NCBI GenBank assembly: GCA_003049485.1
Contig: PYST01000177.1
Location: forward strand, 19,350-83,349
Source of the DNA: Ophioceras dolichostomum
Taxonomy: Eukaryota; Ascomycota; Sordariomycetes; Magnaporthales; Ophioceraceae
DNA length: 64,000 nucleotides
Reading direction: 5' to 3'
Shown: piece after piece, positions 24,891 through 37,092 of the stretch
How positions within the stretch are numbered: the first letter of the stretch is position 1
Layout of the letters: the number at the start of each line of letters is the position of its first letter
Program-made: the position numbers and the translations under genes
The notes under the pieces: model-generated
The model's database searches: none
What the model saw: only the letters and a program-made list of their open reading frames with translations
What the model was told of the DNA's origin: nothing

Positions 24891-25290
24891 ATCGAGGGGA
24901 CTCCCTGCTCATCATCGCGAACCTCTGCGTGTGGGGCGCGAGCCTCCCTGAGGAGTCCACAACCCGCGAACACGCGCGTGGTGGACTGCTTCCCCCTGCA
25001 ACGCCCTGCTGGAGCATGCAGACGTCTTCGTGACCAACAACGGCTACGGCGGCGCGTTCTAGCATGCCGTGGCCGACGCGTGCCCGACCGTGCAGTGCGG
25101 CATCTCGGCCAAACGCCCGAGATTGGCCTGCGCACCGTCCACGCTGGTTTGGGGGTGCAGCCCATGACCGCGCAGCCGACCGATGAGGTGGCCGCCACGG
25201 TGGACGCCGTTCTGGGAGACCCGAAATACGCGGCTGATGCGGAGGAGCTAAGGAGGGAGGCGGAAGAGTCGATGCGTTGGGTGAGGTAGA
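24891..25290 (+). pseudogene. UDP-glycosyltransferase remnant (GT1/UGT C-terminal domain), broken
   Basis: Three frames together read like the C-terminal nucleotide-sugar-binding half of a fungal/bacterial UGT. One frame gives DSLLIIANLCVWGASLPEE and a second gives PANTRVVDCFP. A frame shift later comes ALLEHADVFVTNNGYGGAF, which matches the family's donor-binding segment. A TAG stop follows where a His-Ala-type continuation is expected. After another shift comes EIGLRTVHAGLGVQPMTAQP and an acidic helical tail. At least three frameshifts and one stop make it non-functional. Nothing of the N-terminal half is visible upstream. Assignment is by motif only. Confidence 0.6.
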
Positions 25291-25341
25291 GAGGGAGGTG
25301 GAGAGGGAGGTGGAGAGGGAGGTGGAGAGGGAAGTGGAGAA
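25291..25341. repeat. 12-bp minisatellite (GAGGGAGGTGGA), about four copies
   Basis: GAGGGAGGTGGA is repeated in tandem just beyond the glycosyltransferase remnant, the last unit with one change (GAGGGAAGTGGA). It is purine-only on the plus strand. Confidence 0.85.
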
Positions 25342-25826
25342 GCTGTGGAAGAGGGTTTCTTGATAACACCGCGGTTGAGATATGAGAGAAGATATGCGTT
25401 AAGATTGTGCAAAGTCACTACGAGAAACAATTAGAGTATAGAGCAAAGACACGACGAGTAGTTTTGATTGTAGGTCAATGATTCCTGGCTCATGAGTTTG
25501 TGCGTATCAGGCCTTATGATCAGCCGATCAGGCTTCCTATATGTCCTACCAAGTCGACCGCTCTCCAGAGAAGTCCGCTCAGATCCTTTTCTTGCCTCAC
25601 GGTTTAAACCATCTGCCTGACTCTCCGATACAAATGCATTGCGCCCCAAGAAATGCAACGATGCCAAGAAAGAGAGAGAGAGAGAAAGGGGAAAAAAAGG
25701 CTAGAAAAGCTATATCCATAGCATGCGGCCACTGTGATCCATCCGTCTCCCGAGATATCCTTTACCATGGGATGTTTATGCTCCCTGTGCCCACTAGAAG
25801 GGCGGCTAGTATTATCACGGCCAACC

Positions 25827-28800
25827 TCACTCCTCCATCTCATCCGCCTCAATGAGCCTCCCCAATATCAAGCTCTGAATGACAAGCTCGTCGCTCAGGG
25901 TACGGATCTTCTTAAGGGGAGTAGTGTCCGCCGCCGCCGCCGCCGCCGCCGCAGAAGCAGCAGTAGCCGCGCTAGCTCCTCCCCCTTTCTTTCGTTTCTT
26001 CCCCTCATTGTGCCCAGCACCACCACCAACCGCACTAGCAGCAGCAGTAGAAGTAACAGGGCCACCTCCCTCAAAAAGTGCATCCCTCTCCGCCTTACTC
26101 CCATCCAAATACACCCAATCATACGGCGGCCTCACAATCCCCCCCTCAGCAGCCTTCAGTCTCGCCCTCGCCTCATCCACGGTATGCACCCGGCTCAGCG
26201 TCGCGCCCAGCGCGCGCGCCAGGAACACGTACGCCATCTTCTTGGACTCCTCGGACTTCTTCATGACGACCAAGATGTTGCTGCCGCGGAGCAGGAGGGG
26301 GCGCCGCTCTACCACGGCCTGCAGGGACGCTGCTGCTGCTGCGGATGCGTCGGTCGCGGAGTAGTAGAGGGGCAGGTTGCGCGAGCGGATCGCGTCGCCC
26401 AGGAAGGAGGACTGGCCGGCGCAGAGGAGGTAGGGCTGCCAGTCCACGACGCGGGAGCGCGCGGTGCAGTCGGTCACCCACCGGGCGGAGAGGCAGGGCA
26501 GACCCAGGGCGAGGGCTTGCATGTATTTGGACTTGCGGGAGTGGCCGTCGGCGATGAGGGCGGCGAAACCGATGGTGCGCGCCGCGGGGGTGAGTTTGAA
26601 GTCGGGGGTGTCGTCCGTGGTGGTGGAGTGGGCGGAAGACCCCGAGGACGGGAGGTGATGGCCGGCGCTGGTACCGGTGCTGCCACGACGTCCTCCTCCT
26701 CCTCCGGTGGTGGGACTAGTGGCCGCGCTCTTGATGGGCGGGGTCTCGAAGAGCTCGTCGAATCCGTTGGCGAGCACCCGCCCGCCGGCCTGCTGGATCT
26801 TCTTACCCAAGGAGGCGACGGACTCTGTCTTGCCGTTGTATTCCACGCAGCCACCGTCGCTGCTCCGGTTGCCCTTCGTCGTCGTCGACTGGAATGAGAT
26901 GGCGAAGACCATGCCCTGGAAGATCTTGTCGCCGCCAGCAGCGCCGCTAGGGGTGCTGCCGCTCTCTGCAAGATGTGCGGCGGCGGAGGATAGGCGTCCT
27001 AGCCTGGAGGTGCGGAGGTTGTGCTGCTCCACAGCCCTTGGTGTGGTGTCGGGGCGGGCTAGCTCGTCGGTCGAGTCGGGCGTCTGACGCGCTCGCTGCC
27101 TCGTGGAGCGTCTCGAAGGAGTGGATATGTTGAGTGTTGATGCTAGATCTGATGCGCCGCGGCGGTGCGCTTTCGCATCGGCTGGAGACGAAGGGCGACC
27201 GTCGGGGGTTCCAACTTCATGGCTTACAGCAGACGTCTCGGTCGCAGGAGTGATCTCAGTCGAGACCACCGGTGTTGTGCCAAGGCTAGAAAGAGGCGAT
27301 GTTAGACCAGGGAGCCGAGACCGCGTAGAGCTCGTGGGGGGTAGCGAGGTTGGTGGCTTGGCTTGGCCCCGACGAGGCTTAGCTCGAGTCCTCACTCCGG
27401 TGGACTCGGGTGGGAGGGAAGGCAGTTGTGGGGAGATCTGTGGGGTAGTGGCGGTCTCTGGCTCGTCTGCTGGGAACTCTGGGAGCGACTGCAGCCCAGC
27501 GGACCGTGCGCTTGATGATGAGGTATGCTTCGAAATTTGCGGCCTGGTAGTCACGGGAGGGCTAGTCTCCGGGATTGCCTCTCTGCTCGACGGTCTCGTG
27601 CCCCTAGGAGGGGGAGGGTCCTGGGAGTCGACGACGGAGATGGGATTCTGCACATCACCACCGTCACGGGCCGTGCGACTCTCTTGCCTCTGGCCGACAG
27701 CCCGACTCGTTGACGGTGGCGGATAAGTCCGCGCCTTCTTGTTCGTAGAAGGGACCTCCACATCATCGTCATCGTCCTCGAGTGATCGCTTCCTGATGCG
27801 AGTGAAAGTGATGGATTTCAGCTTGTTGGTAGCTGCCGCCCTCTTGGAACGCACTCGCTCGCGTCGAGCAAGTTCCTCGTCGTCACTCCAGCCAAGGGAA
27901 TTGCTTGGTGGCTCATCGATTGTTCGGAGCCGCTCGGACACCTCTTGTCGACGCTGAGACTCCTCCATGGTCTCATATTGGTCCATAGGTTCCGGGAAGG
28001 CATGGCGCCGAGTGGCTGGTAGCATCTGTGAGGACTCCGGGACCACCTGCTCCTTGGAGGAGCGGCTGTCGACCGGCGTCGAGTCTCCATCCAAGCGAGA
28101 AGACGACGGGCCTGGCAGCGGCGGTGGACTTGACGTCAAAACAGCAGGGGACGTGGTTCTCAAACCCGCGAGTCCATGAGCCTTCAGCGGGGAAGAGATG
28201 GCTAGGTTAGGGGAGACAAAATTATTGCCGAACAGGTCTGGAGATGGCCGCGAGGATGTCGGGCTAACACCGCGTGGGACCGTTGAAAACTGCGTCTGCT
28301 TGAACAGCTCCGAGGCCGGAACCAGCTGGCTCTTGTTGTTTTTCGCGAAGGGATTCGCAGGCGTCTCGGGCGGTGGCATGGGCCAATTCGCTGGGCCGGC
28401 ATTTTCCGAGCCGAGGCCGAGGTTAACAGAGCCCTGCTCGGACTGCATGGAGGGTTGTGTGTCGCCATGTGAGGCATCGTAATGGAGCTTCACTGCATCG
28501 GTGTCGTCCTCATCAAGTATCCCGGATTCTTGAGACGGACTCCTTTCGGAGTCTAGATCCAGTGGGGCTGTCGATGGCAGTGAGCCACCTGCATGCTCTT
28601 CCTCCAAGTGCCGGTCATAACTCCGGCCCTCGTTGGATTGGGTTGTTGACTGGGTGCAACTCATCTTCGACTTCGGCTTCCGGCGTGCGGGTGCTGAGGC
28701 TGACGATTCATCTACCTTGGTAGCTTTTTCAGCACGTGGCTCACATGCTCCGCCGACTTCATCCCCTACTAAAGCCTCCTCGTTGGGCTGCTTGTTGGGC

Positions 28801-29576
28801 CTCTCATGCGGGTCAGTCGCTGATGGCGCACACGCGGCATCACCGCTGCGATCATCTGGTTGCGGCAGCAGATCTTGGCCGTCGCAGCTAATGCGCGCAA
28901 TGAGCTCGCTCCTTGTTAGTGAAGCTGCCGAAGTTGTAGAAACCGTGTGAGCCGTGGATGAAGGCGTCGCGTGTGGAAGACGCGTCTGCGGATGAGGCTG
29001 AGGGTCAGTGCCATCCTTGCCGGTTGGCCCTAAAAGATCCAAGAGGCCTGAGATGCAGGGCGGAGAGCTGGCGTCATTGCCACCCTCAAACTCATGAACA
29101 GATTGACAGACCTGCGACTTTCGCTGCGAAGCGCCCGTTTTAGACGCGGAATTTCTCTTCCCTATCCCCTTCATCAGGGCAGTACCACCGCTAGTAGACA
29201 CAAATTGACCACTGCTGAAAGTTGCTTGGTTGCTGTCGCGGCAGTAGGCCGTACCACTATGCTCTTGGGAGGGTTGTGCTGCAGTGGACCGCTGTGCACT
29301 GGTTCGTGTGGTTCGTCCGCTTCGCGTCTCAGCAGGGGAGCTGCTCAGCTATGAAGAAGGTATTAGTCGGTCGTCGTCAGCAATGGGCGACGGACCATTT
29401 CTGGAATCATCAGAGCTAGAGCATTGATACTGAGAAGACGCTGGTGAGGTATAACCTACAACTCCCTCTCCGTACTGCCTGTGATATTGCTCTATGATGT
29501 CCTGGGTGTCTTGCGATTCGTTTTTACCCTCCAGGGCTTTCTGCTCAGCCTTTTTCAGGCTTTTAGAGGGTGCCAT
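25827..29576 (-). CDS. DNA-damage checkpoint mediator of the Crb2/Rad9/53BP1 type (tandem BRCT)
   Basis: Two exons on the minus strand, 29576-29431 and 29340-25827, joined across a 90-bp intron, give 1219 residues. The intron begins GTATCA and has a CTAAT branch-like site. The N-terminus contains SQ/TQ sites (ESQDTQDIIEQYHRQ, then PSQEH). About 800 residues follow that are Ser/Pro-rich and probably disordered with many more SQ/TP sites, as expected for a checkpoint-kinase scaffold. Residues about 850-1150 form a tandem BRCT module. It begins KIFQGMVFAISFQ and includes YMQALALGLPCLSARWVTDC, with the aromatic W and hydrophobic core typical of BRCT repeats. Role by family: recruits the effector kinase to chromatin breaks. 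I did not recognise a Tudor domain by eye. The extreme C-terminus has Gly/Lys- and poly-Ala-rich inserts before the end (LILGRLIEADEMEE). Confidence 0.8.
25927..25953. repeat. Trinucleotide (CCG)n tract coding poly-Ala in the BRCT gene
   Basis: About eight to nine GCC/CCG units within the last coding exon of the checkpoint mediator. On the coding strand they encode a run of alanines inside AATAASAAAAAAAADTT. Confidence 0.8.
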
Positions 29577-31251
29577 AGCTGCGCTTGGGGGCAGGTGTGG
29601 TCTCCGGTATAGTCTCCATTACTTGCTGGGCTTTGCTGGTTCCGCCTAGATTTATAGCGAAAATCAAAAAGGAAGAGGGCATTCAAAGAAATTAGAGAAT
29701 TCGTCCGGTTGTTCACTTCGAAAGCAGAGGTTCAGCTCTATAGCTTTGTAACTTTTTCCGACGACAAAGATGCATTTCCAACCGCGCATCCAAGTGGTTC
29801 CCCACAGGGGCTAGACCGCACAGCTGTAACCGATCAGCTGCCAACTACAACACATGGCGCCTTCCCACAGAAGAAAATGGAACAGAGGGCCTTTGAACAC
29901 CGCCGAATGAGAGTTCTCAATTCTTCCGGACAGCGCCGAGAATCCATTTGACCTGCATGGGATGTGCATGCAGGAGTCGAACGGGTTTATTTTTCTCCAG
30001 CATCTTACTTCTCGGGAGATGCACAAGCACGCGTTTCCGATCTCCTGTTCTCCAGTTGCTCCCGCTCCCGCTCATGCCTCCTTAAAACCAAAGCGCCTTC
30101 ACGATCAACCCCTCCATCCCATGTTCCTACGTTCCCCTCCTGTTCTGACGCGCCATCATGTGATTTCGCATTGTTTTGTTTCCCCAAAAAGCGAATGTTG
30201 TTTCCATTTGAGAACATCTCCAAACAGAGAGTCAAGCCACGGAGGATCCCCTGTCTTGAGACGCGCCACCCTCAACAGAAAAAAAAACGGGACATTGGTC
30301 GTCCCATTTCCCCAATCCATCGAATTACGAGCGGTCATCAGAGGCAATCGGCCCCACGGAGCTACGGGGCCGGCATTGCAACTGGACCGAGAAGCCAAGG
30401 GACAGGCTCGTCAGCTGCGCAGATCCGCTGCCACAGGCTCCCAGAGGCTGCTATAAGGCCCCTGCGCGTTACCGTGTTGACGGTAGTGGGGACAAACTGG
30501 GGTTGTTGAAATGACTCTCATCACAGCTACATAAACTGTCCAGGAGCATCACCTTGTGGCCCTTGCCTTCTCGGCCTTTTCTTCTTTCTGCTTGAAAGGA
30601 GAAAGGGAAAAAAATAAGAGAGGGCATTACGGTTTGCGCATTTCGTGGTCGCTTTGGTCGCCTTTGTCGCCGGAACTTGGAAGAGCTCATCCACAACTGC
30701 TGTCTCCTGTCCCACACACCGCCAGTGGCCTCTCCATCATCCATACTGTCTCTCACAGAAACACTCATTTCTTTCGTACCTTCTTTTTTTCTCCCCTTGC
30801 GCTCTCGTCTCCTGTCCTTTCCCCTATTTACCTACGCCTGGGAAGACGATCCGATGGCCGCTCGTCCTCCCTTCATCATCATATAACCTTCATGCCAGTC
30901 CTCCTACAGATTTGCTTTATATCGACTTGCTCCAACATTCTTTTCAATGCCAGTCAGCTGAGACGCGTCAAGGCCCTGCTCGTCGCCAGAAGAACGACAC
31001 ACGCTCTTTTTAACCGATCTCGCCACCGCCGGAACCACGGCACCTCCGGAAACCCTTCTAGGGGTAAACGCCGCCGAGCAGCAGGAGCACCACCACCACC
31101 TCCTCCCCTCCCCTCCGACCTCCTGCAGCTCGTGTCGCGATCTTTTGCGCGCTCGAAGACGCAGCGCAGAATAGAGCCATCGCCGGAGCTCAACTCAATC
31201 GACAGGGCTGCCGTGGAACTACTGTTCTCGTCTGCCGCTACCGCGACGAAC
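29577..31251. promoter_or_regulatory. Divergent intergenic region (checkpoint mediator / DUF4048 gene)
   Basis: 1.7 kb between two outward-facing start codons, so it should contain both promoters. The right part (about 30700-31250) is pyrimidine-rich and looks like a 5' leader. The DUF4048 reading frame is open from 30556 through this leader without a stop, but composition and lack of family-like sequence argue against translation there. No RNA gene was recognised. Confidence 0.4.
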
Positions 31252-32993
31252 ATGGCGCCTGCGCCCCCTTCAGCACCTCCTGGTCCTGCCCAGGAGGTGG
31301 AACAGCCTCTCGAGCGGCCTTCAACCGCATCGTCCGAGTCGATGCCGCCTCCGCCTCAGCGCGCAGCGTCGGCAACACCAGGGGATGACGCGGCCGAGAC
31401 ACGTTCAGTTCGGTCCAGCTCATCTGCCTCGCGCAACCCTAACAGACTTTCGTTGACTCTCCCCTTGCCCATCGCTTTGCCGACAAGCAATCCATCGCGT
31501 CCGTCTCCCGCTACGGCATCAACATTATCCTCGATGCCCCCGACTCCAGTCGACTCGCCCGGCATTCGCTCGCCGAGTAGTTCAGATGACTTCATCACTG
31601 CGATAGCGGCGCAGGAACGAAAAGTACTTGAACTGCGTGAGGAGCTTATCCGGGCAGACAAAGAGCTCAGCAGGCTTAAGAAGCAATGGTCGATCCACGA
31701 GGCCCACAAAAAGAAACAAGAGAAGAGGGGAGTCCGGCCGTTACAGCTGATCGACACTTCATCGACCTCTGAGGAGGAAGATAGCAAAAAACGCACGGTT
31801 GAGCTTGATAGGAGGAAGGCGCTCCTGTTGGGACAGCAGAGCGCGCCGGGCACGCCGACCCAGTCCCGAAGAAGGGTCTTCCACGGCGGCCACACCCGGC
31901 AACTGTCACTGCTGTCGCCAACCAAGTCGGACAGCGGCGGCGACTTCTCGGTGCACGAGGATCCAGTCCTCGACCAGCTCAAGACCTCATCGAAAGAGCT
32001 GGACGAGGCCTTCGCGGGGCTGATCAGCTACGCGCCCGCCACGCCGGCGAACCTGTCCAAGCGAGCCTCGTGGGCGCCGCGGACCGTGCACTCGCACGCG
32101 GCGAGCGGCGTGAAGCAGATCGCCGAGGACTTCAGGGCGCAGCTCTGGACCTTCGTGGAGGACCTGCGGCAGGCGACGGTCGGCGAGGAGCCGATCACGG
32201 GCCACGGGCAGCCGCTACGAAGCTTCGAGGGCTCTTCTTCTTCCTCCTCGGGGACGGGCGGGATGGGCGGCCCGACTCGGTCCAATCTCAACATCACGTC
32301 GTTCGTGGACGACCAGGATACGATCCGCGCGCCGTCCACGTCGTCGGCGAGGCCGCACGTGGCGAGGGCGTTCGAGGACACGCCCACGCCGCCCTCGCGG
32401 TTCACGGACCCGCTGCGGGTTCAGGAGGACGCCGGCAACGGAAGCAAGCAGCAGGGCCAGCAGTCTGGCGCTAAGCCCGCGGCGGCGAAGACGGACAAGT
32501 CCAACAAGCGGTTCTCGTGGCAGCCCCTCACCGTCGACTCGTTCGACGACAGCGACTGGTCGAACTGGGACAGCCCGACGGTGAAGTCGCCGCGGTGGAG
32601 CGGGTCGACGGCCGTGAGCGAGAATGGGGTCTCGCCGGTCCCGGAGAAGACCGATCAAAACGAGGCGTTGTAAGTCATTTATCATAAATTTCCTTCCGCT
32701 AGCTGCCTATCCCCCGCACGTGAAGTTGAGCCAGGACGATCGCTAAGATATATAACCGCTCTCGATACGCAGGAAGAACACCCATTCCGACAACTCCGGC
32801 ACGCCGTCCTCCCTGTCCTCGGCCAAGCTTGAAGAGCTTGGCTGGCCCGTCCTCAACCGCCTGACGCCGAGCAAGCTTAAGCAGCATGCCTCGGACTTCA
32901 TGAAGGAGTGGGAGAGGAGCCTCTCTCCCCCTGGAGCTATCAGCAGCTTCGACGGTGCCGCATTCGCCGCCGACGACAAGGTCAAGGGGACTT

Positions 32994-32995
<2 letters not shown>
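31252..32995 (+). CDS. DUF4048-type fungal protein, Ser/Pro-rich with coiled coil
   Basis: Two exons, 31252-32669 and 32773-32995, give 546 residues. The intron is 103 bp, with donor GTAAGT, acceptor CGCAG and an intact frame. Residues 1-115 are Pro/Ser-rich. About 118-160 is a basic coiled coil (FITAIAAQERKVLELREEL). At 190-215 there is an SRRRVFHGGHTRQLSLLSP segment, followed by SKELDEAFAGLISYAP. Further on there is SGVKQIAEDFRAQLWTFVEDLRQATVG, the most conserved-looking helical block. It ends with LEELGWPVLNRLTPSKLKQH and KVKGT. The layout matches an uncharacterised fungal-specific family I know as DUF4048; function unknown. Many S/T-P and RRxS-like sites suggest phospho-regulation. The start is chosen where Met opens acidic/Pro-rich protein sequence; the frame is also open upstream. 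Confidence 0.75.

Positions 32996-32997
<2 letters not shown>

Positions 32998-33068
<71 letters not shown>
32998..33068. repeat. (AG)n microsatellite, about 70 bp, right after the stop codon
   Basis: A nearly perfect AG dinucleotide run beginning two bases after the TGA of the DUF4048 gene. It would lie in its 3' UTR. Confidence 0.95.
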
Positions 33069-33071
<3 letters not shown>

Positions 33072-34647
33072 GATTAGGCGGCATTGTCAGTGTTTACGGC
33101 ACGTGGCGTAACGTGATGTTTGATGCAGCGGCTGTTCGGTCTTGTCGTGCATACTACGGATGGGCATGGATCTTTGGGTATTTGATCTGGTGCGTGGCCG
33201 TCGGGGCAAGATCTTTGGGATATGGGAGGAAAAAAGAGAAGAGGGTGTGGTCGACAGGGGGATGGGGTGTCACAGGACCTTCCTGCTTGTTGCCATCCTT
33301 GACTTTTGCTGGTTGCTACTGCTAGCTCGTTAAAGGAAGGTATGGCAGGACATCCATCGTATTTCCTCAGAGAGGGCGGTGGTCGAGAGCCAAAGCGGCC
33401 TGCCTGCCTACCTGTAGATACGGGAGTGTTTGGATATGACAGGGCGCCTGTATGTGTGTTGCCTTTATTTTGTCGTACATAATTAATGATAATGATGACT
33501 ATGATGAGAATGATAGATCGAGAAGAAACCAAGGTCCCCTCTGTTGTTTCGCGTGATGTGATGTCTCTCAATGCTGTGCACTGTCTCTTAAGTTGTCCTA
33601 TTCTACCATGTTAGCCAGTATCTCGCGTTCCCGCAATGTGTGTATGTGTGAATACCTATGTTTTAGCAGTTGTCTCTCTCGTTGCCTGTGAGACGCCTTT
33701 CTTGGCGGAAATGGGGTCTGGATCGGTGGCAAGGATACGATGCAAGATAGCGAAGAGAAATTGGAGATTGATGAGGGTAGTGGATGAGGGGAAGGTGTTT
33801 GGTATTTTGAGCTATGAGACGGCTGTTTGGAACTCTCGTCAATTGTACCTGCCCTGCATTATACCTCCCAGCTATAGTCACTAATAATCCCTCAGGACCT
33901 ACTGTATAGCTTCATGCGCGGGATTTCCTGGTCCTTGGAACTGGTTGACCATCCATCATTCCCCGCAGCCGTTCCGCCTCCGTGCCAATGCTGCCAATTG
34001 CATATCATGGAGTCCAGTAATAACCAACGGCACCCCCGCGCCGCATCGCTGTGTTCCTTCACCTCTAGTTGTACTGTTGACCGCCTCCCTCTGCTCTGTA
34101 CCTCGCGCAAAGCATTTGGTCACGAGGCTAAATCCAGCTGAGAAGGAAAAGGCATATTTCTCGTTTCTTCTTTGAATTCGTTCCCTCGCTGTTGTTGCAT
34201 AACGTATGCAAAATTTGAGCGCAAAAAAAAGCTGGCTGCATGCAACAGGTTGGATTGCGGCCGCGACTCAAGGCCCGGCCGTCGTTGGTAGATTTGTTAG
34301 TGGGATCAAGTCAGCTGCGGCAACGTGCCAGGTCCGACTCTAGCAGCAGCACTGCCGCAAGCTTGAACGGTGCCACAGTGGGAGCAGAAGCCCCAACGAC
34401 ATCATCGCCTCCACTGCGGTTGCCCGATGACCACCAGCAGCTTGAACACCAGCTTCTTGTGCCGAAATCTCCTGCAACTCTAACATCGCTGCCGGCCGTC
34501 GCTTCCTTGACATCACCGTCTGTCAAATTATCATCCCTCTCTCTGGAAGAAGAAGAAGAAGAAGAACAAGCTCTTCCCAAAGCCCCCTCGCCGCCTCCGC
34601 AGAGTCAAACTGTCATCGCCGACTCCTCTCCCTCCTCTTCTCCCAAA
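33069..34647. other. Intergenic region and V-ATPase A leader
   Basis: The first kilobase holds the DUF4048 3' region. The last 400 bases (34240-34647) form an ORF in frame with the V-ATPase start and contain a (GAA)n tract at 34546-34567, probably a 5' leader. No other gene is seen. Confidence 0.4.
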
Positions 34648-37092
34648 ATGGCTCCGGTACGTTAGCTCCAAAGCTCGACATTTGGGAGGAAGCTTGGTCG
34701 CCAATTTCCATCACACACCGAGAAAGCTCCGCACGGGCGTCACGATGCCGTCACAACGCAACTTCCTCTCCCCGCAGACCACGAACGGAAGGCGAAAAAT
34801 AGTTCACGAAAAGCCACTGACCATGTTCTCCAACCTGGTTTCTGCACTTATAGAAAGCCGCCCAGAATGGCGATAAAGAAGAAGGCCACTATGGTAAGCT
34901 AGCGATTAAGCAAACCCCTCACTCACTCCTCTCTGAGTGGCTGCTCTTTGCCCATGCTAACTAACCTCGATATGTCTCTCTGTAACACAGGCAAGATCTA
35001 CTCGATATCAGGGTGCGCCGTCGTCCCCTCTTCCCCCATTGTCCCTCCCTCTCGCCCGCTTCCCGCCGCGCCGCCCTTTTCTTGACTGACTCCGTTGTGA
35101 GGCGAACAACTACAACAGGCCCGTCATCGTGGCCGAAGACATGATCGGCGTGGCCATGTACGAGCTCGTCAAGGTCGGACACGACAAGCTAGTGGGCGAA
35201 GTCATCCGGATCAGCGGCGACCGGGCGTCGATCCAGGTGTACGAGGAGACCGCCGGCGTGCAGGTCGGCGACCCCGTGCTGCGGACGGGCAAGCCGCTGT
35301 CGGTCGAGCTCGGTCCCGGTCTGCTGAACAACATCTACGACGGCATCCAGCGTCCTCTAGAGAAGATCTCCAAGGTCTCCAAGAGCATCTACATCCCCCG
35401 CGGCATCTCCGTGCCCGCGCTGGACCGCGAGAAGAAGTGGGACTTCACGCCTACTATGAAGGTCGGCGACCACATCTCCGGGGGCGACGTCTGGGGCACC
35501 GTGTTCGAGAACTCGTTCATCACCGTGCACAAGATCCTGTTCCCGCCGCGGGCCCGGGGAGTCATCAAGGAAATCGCAAAGAAGGGCAGCTATACCGTCG
35601 AGGAGAAGATTCTCGTGGTCGAGTTCGACGGCAAGGACACCGGTTACGGCATGATGCAGACGTGGCCCGTCCGAGTGCCGCGCCCCACGACCGAGAAGCT
35701 CTCGGCCGACAAGCCCTTCCTCGTCGGCCAGCGTGTGCTGGACTCCCTCTTCCCCAGTGTTCAGGGCGGCACTGTGGCCATCCCCGGTGCCTTCGGCTGT
35801 GGCAAGACTGTCATCAGTCAATCGGTGTCCAAGTTCTCCAACAGCGATGTCATCGTCTACGTCGGTTGCGGTATGCTGCATAACCCACACGCCTACTACT
35901 TCTCTCAAGTTATACCGATCCTGATACTAACTAAACCTTGGAATTTTCTGTCTCCAGGTGAACGAGGCAACGAGATGGCCGAAGTGCTCAAGGATTTCCC
36001 CGAACTGACCATCGAGGTCGAAGGCCGCCGTGAGCCCATCATGAAGCGCACGACCCTCATCGCCAACACGTCCAACATGCCCGTCGCCGCCCGCGAGGCC
36101 TCCATCTACACCGGGATTACAGTGGCAGAATATTTTCGCGATCAGGGCCTGAACGTCGCCATGATGGCCGATTCCTCTTCGCGCTGGGCCGAAGCCCTGC
36201 GTGAGCTCTCGGGTCGTCTCGGAGAAATGCCCGCGGACCAGGGTTTCCCCGCCTACCTGTCCGCCAAGCTGGCTTCCTTCTACGAGCGCGCCGGCAAGGT
36301 CTCGTCTCTCGGCTCGCCCGCCCGCGAAGGGTCCGTCAGCATCGTCGGCGCCGTCTCGCCTCCCGGCGGCGACTTCTCCGACCCGGTCACCTCCTCAACC
36401 CTCAGCATCGTGCAGGTCTTCTGGGGTCTCGACAAGAAGCTGGCGCAGCGCAAGCACTTCCCCTCCATCAACACGTCAGTCTCGTACTCCAAGTACACCA
36501 CCATCCTCGACAAGTGGTACGAGCGCGAGTACCCCGAGTTCCCGCGCCTGCGCGACCGCATCCGGCAGCTGCTCTCCGACTCCGAGGAGCTCGACCAGGT
36601 CGTGCAGCTCGTGGGCAAGTCCGCGCTGAGCGACCCGGACAAGATCACGCTCGACATGGCGACGCTGCTGAAGGAGGACTTTTTGCAGCAGAACGGCTAC
36701 TCGGACTACGACCAGTTCTGCCCCATCTGGAAGACCGAGTGGATGATGCGCCTGATGATGGGCTTCCACGACGAGGCGCAGCGCGCGGTGGCGCAGGGAC
36801 AGACGTGGGCGCGCGTCCGGGAGGCGACGCAGGAGCTGCAGGGGAAGCTGAAGAGCCTTAAGTTTGAGGTGCCGACTGATGGGCAGGATGTCATCACCAA
36901 GAAGGTTCGTTCTCTTTGAGTTTCTCTCACCTCGCACCCCCCTTCCCCTTCCATTTCCCCTTCCCCTTTCCGTTTCCCTTCTTTCAAAATCCCTCTGCTG
37001 ACCTTGCTGACCTGCTGTTTTCCCGCTCTATATAGTACGAAGCTATCCGGAACGAAATGCTCGAGAAGTTCGCCTCGGTCACGGATGAGTAA
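34648..37092 (+). CDS. vma-1: V-type proton ATPase catalytic subunit A
   Basis: Nucleotide-hydrolysing subunit of the V1 sector that drives proton pumping into vacuoles. Six exons: 34648-34656, 34854-34893, 34991-35012, 35119-35870, 35958-36904 and 37036-37092. All phases agree, giving 608 residues, the normal fungal length. Exon 1 is only three codons (MAP). The small first exons spell GKIYSISGPVIVAEDMIG, a conserved start of the family. Residues 247-254 are the Walker A loop GAFGCGKT. The Walker B/arginine region has MMADSSSRWAEALRE. The C-terminus is EMLEKFASVTDE. The fourth intron (87 bp, stop-free and a multiple of three) sits directly after the conserved VYVGCG sequence. Splice sites are mostly GTAAGC/GTATGC/GTTCGT with CAG or TAG acceptors. 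Confidence 0.96.

Noticed and set aside
30556..31251. N-terminal extension of the DUF4048 protein by 232 codons
   Set aside because: The frame is open but the sequence is leader-like (pyrimidine-rich) with no family-like features; the Met at 31252 is the better start.
33945..34175. Short plus-strand ORFs between the DUF4048 and V-ATPase genes
   Set aside because: Overlapping ORFs on both strands with no conserved features; ordinary intergenic sequence.
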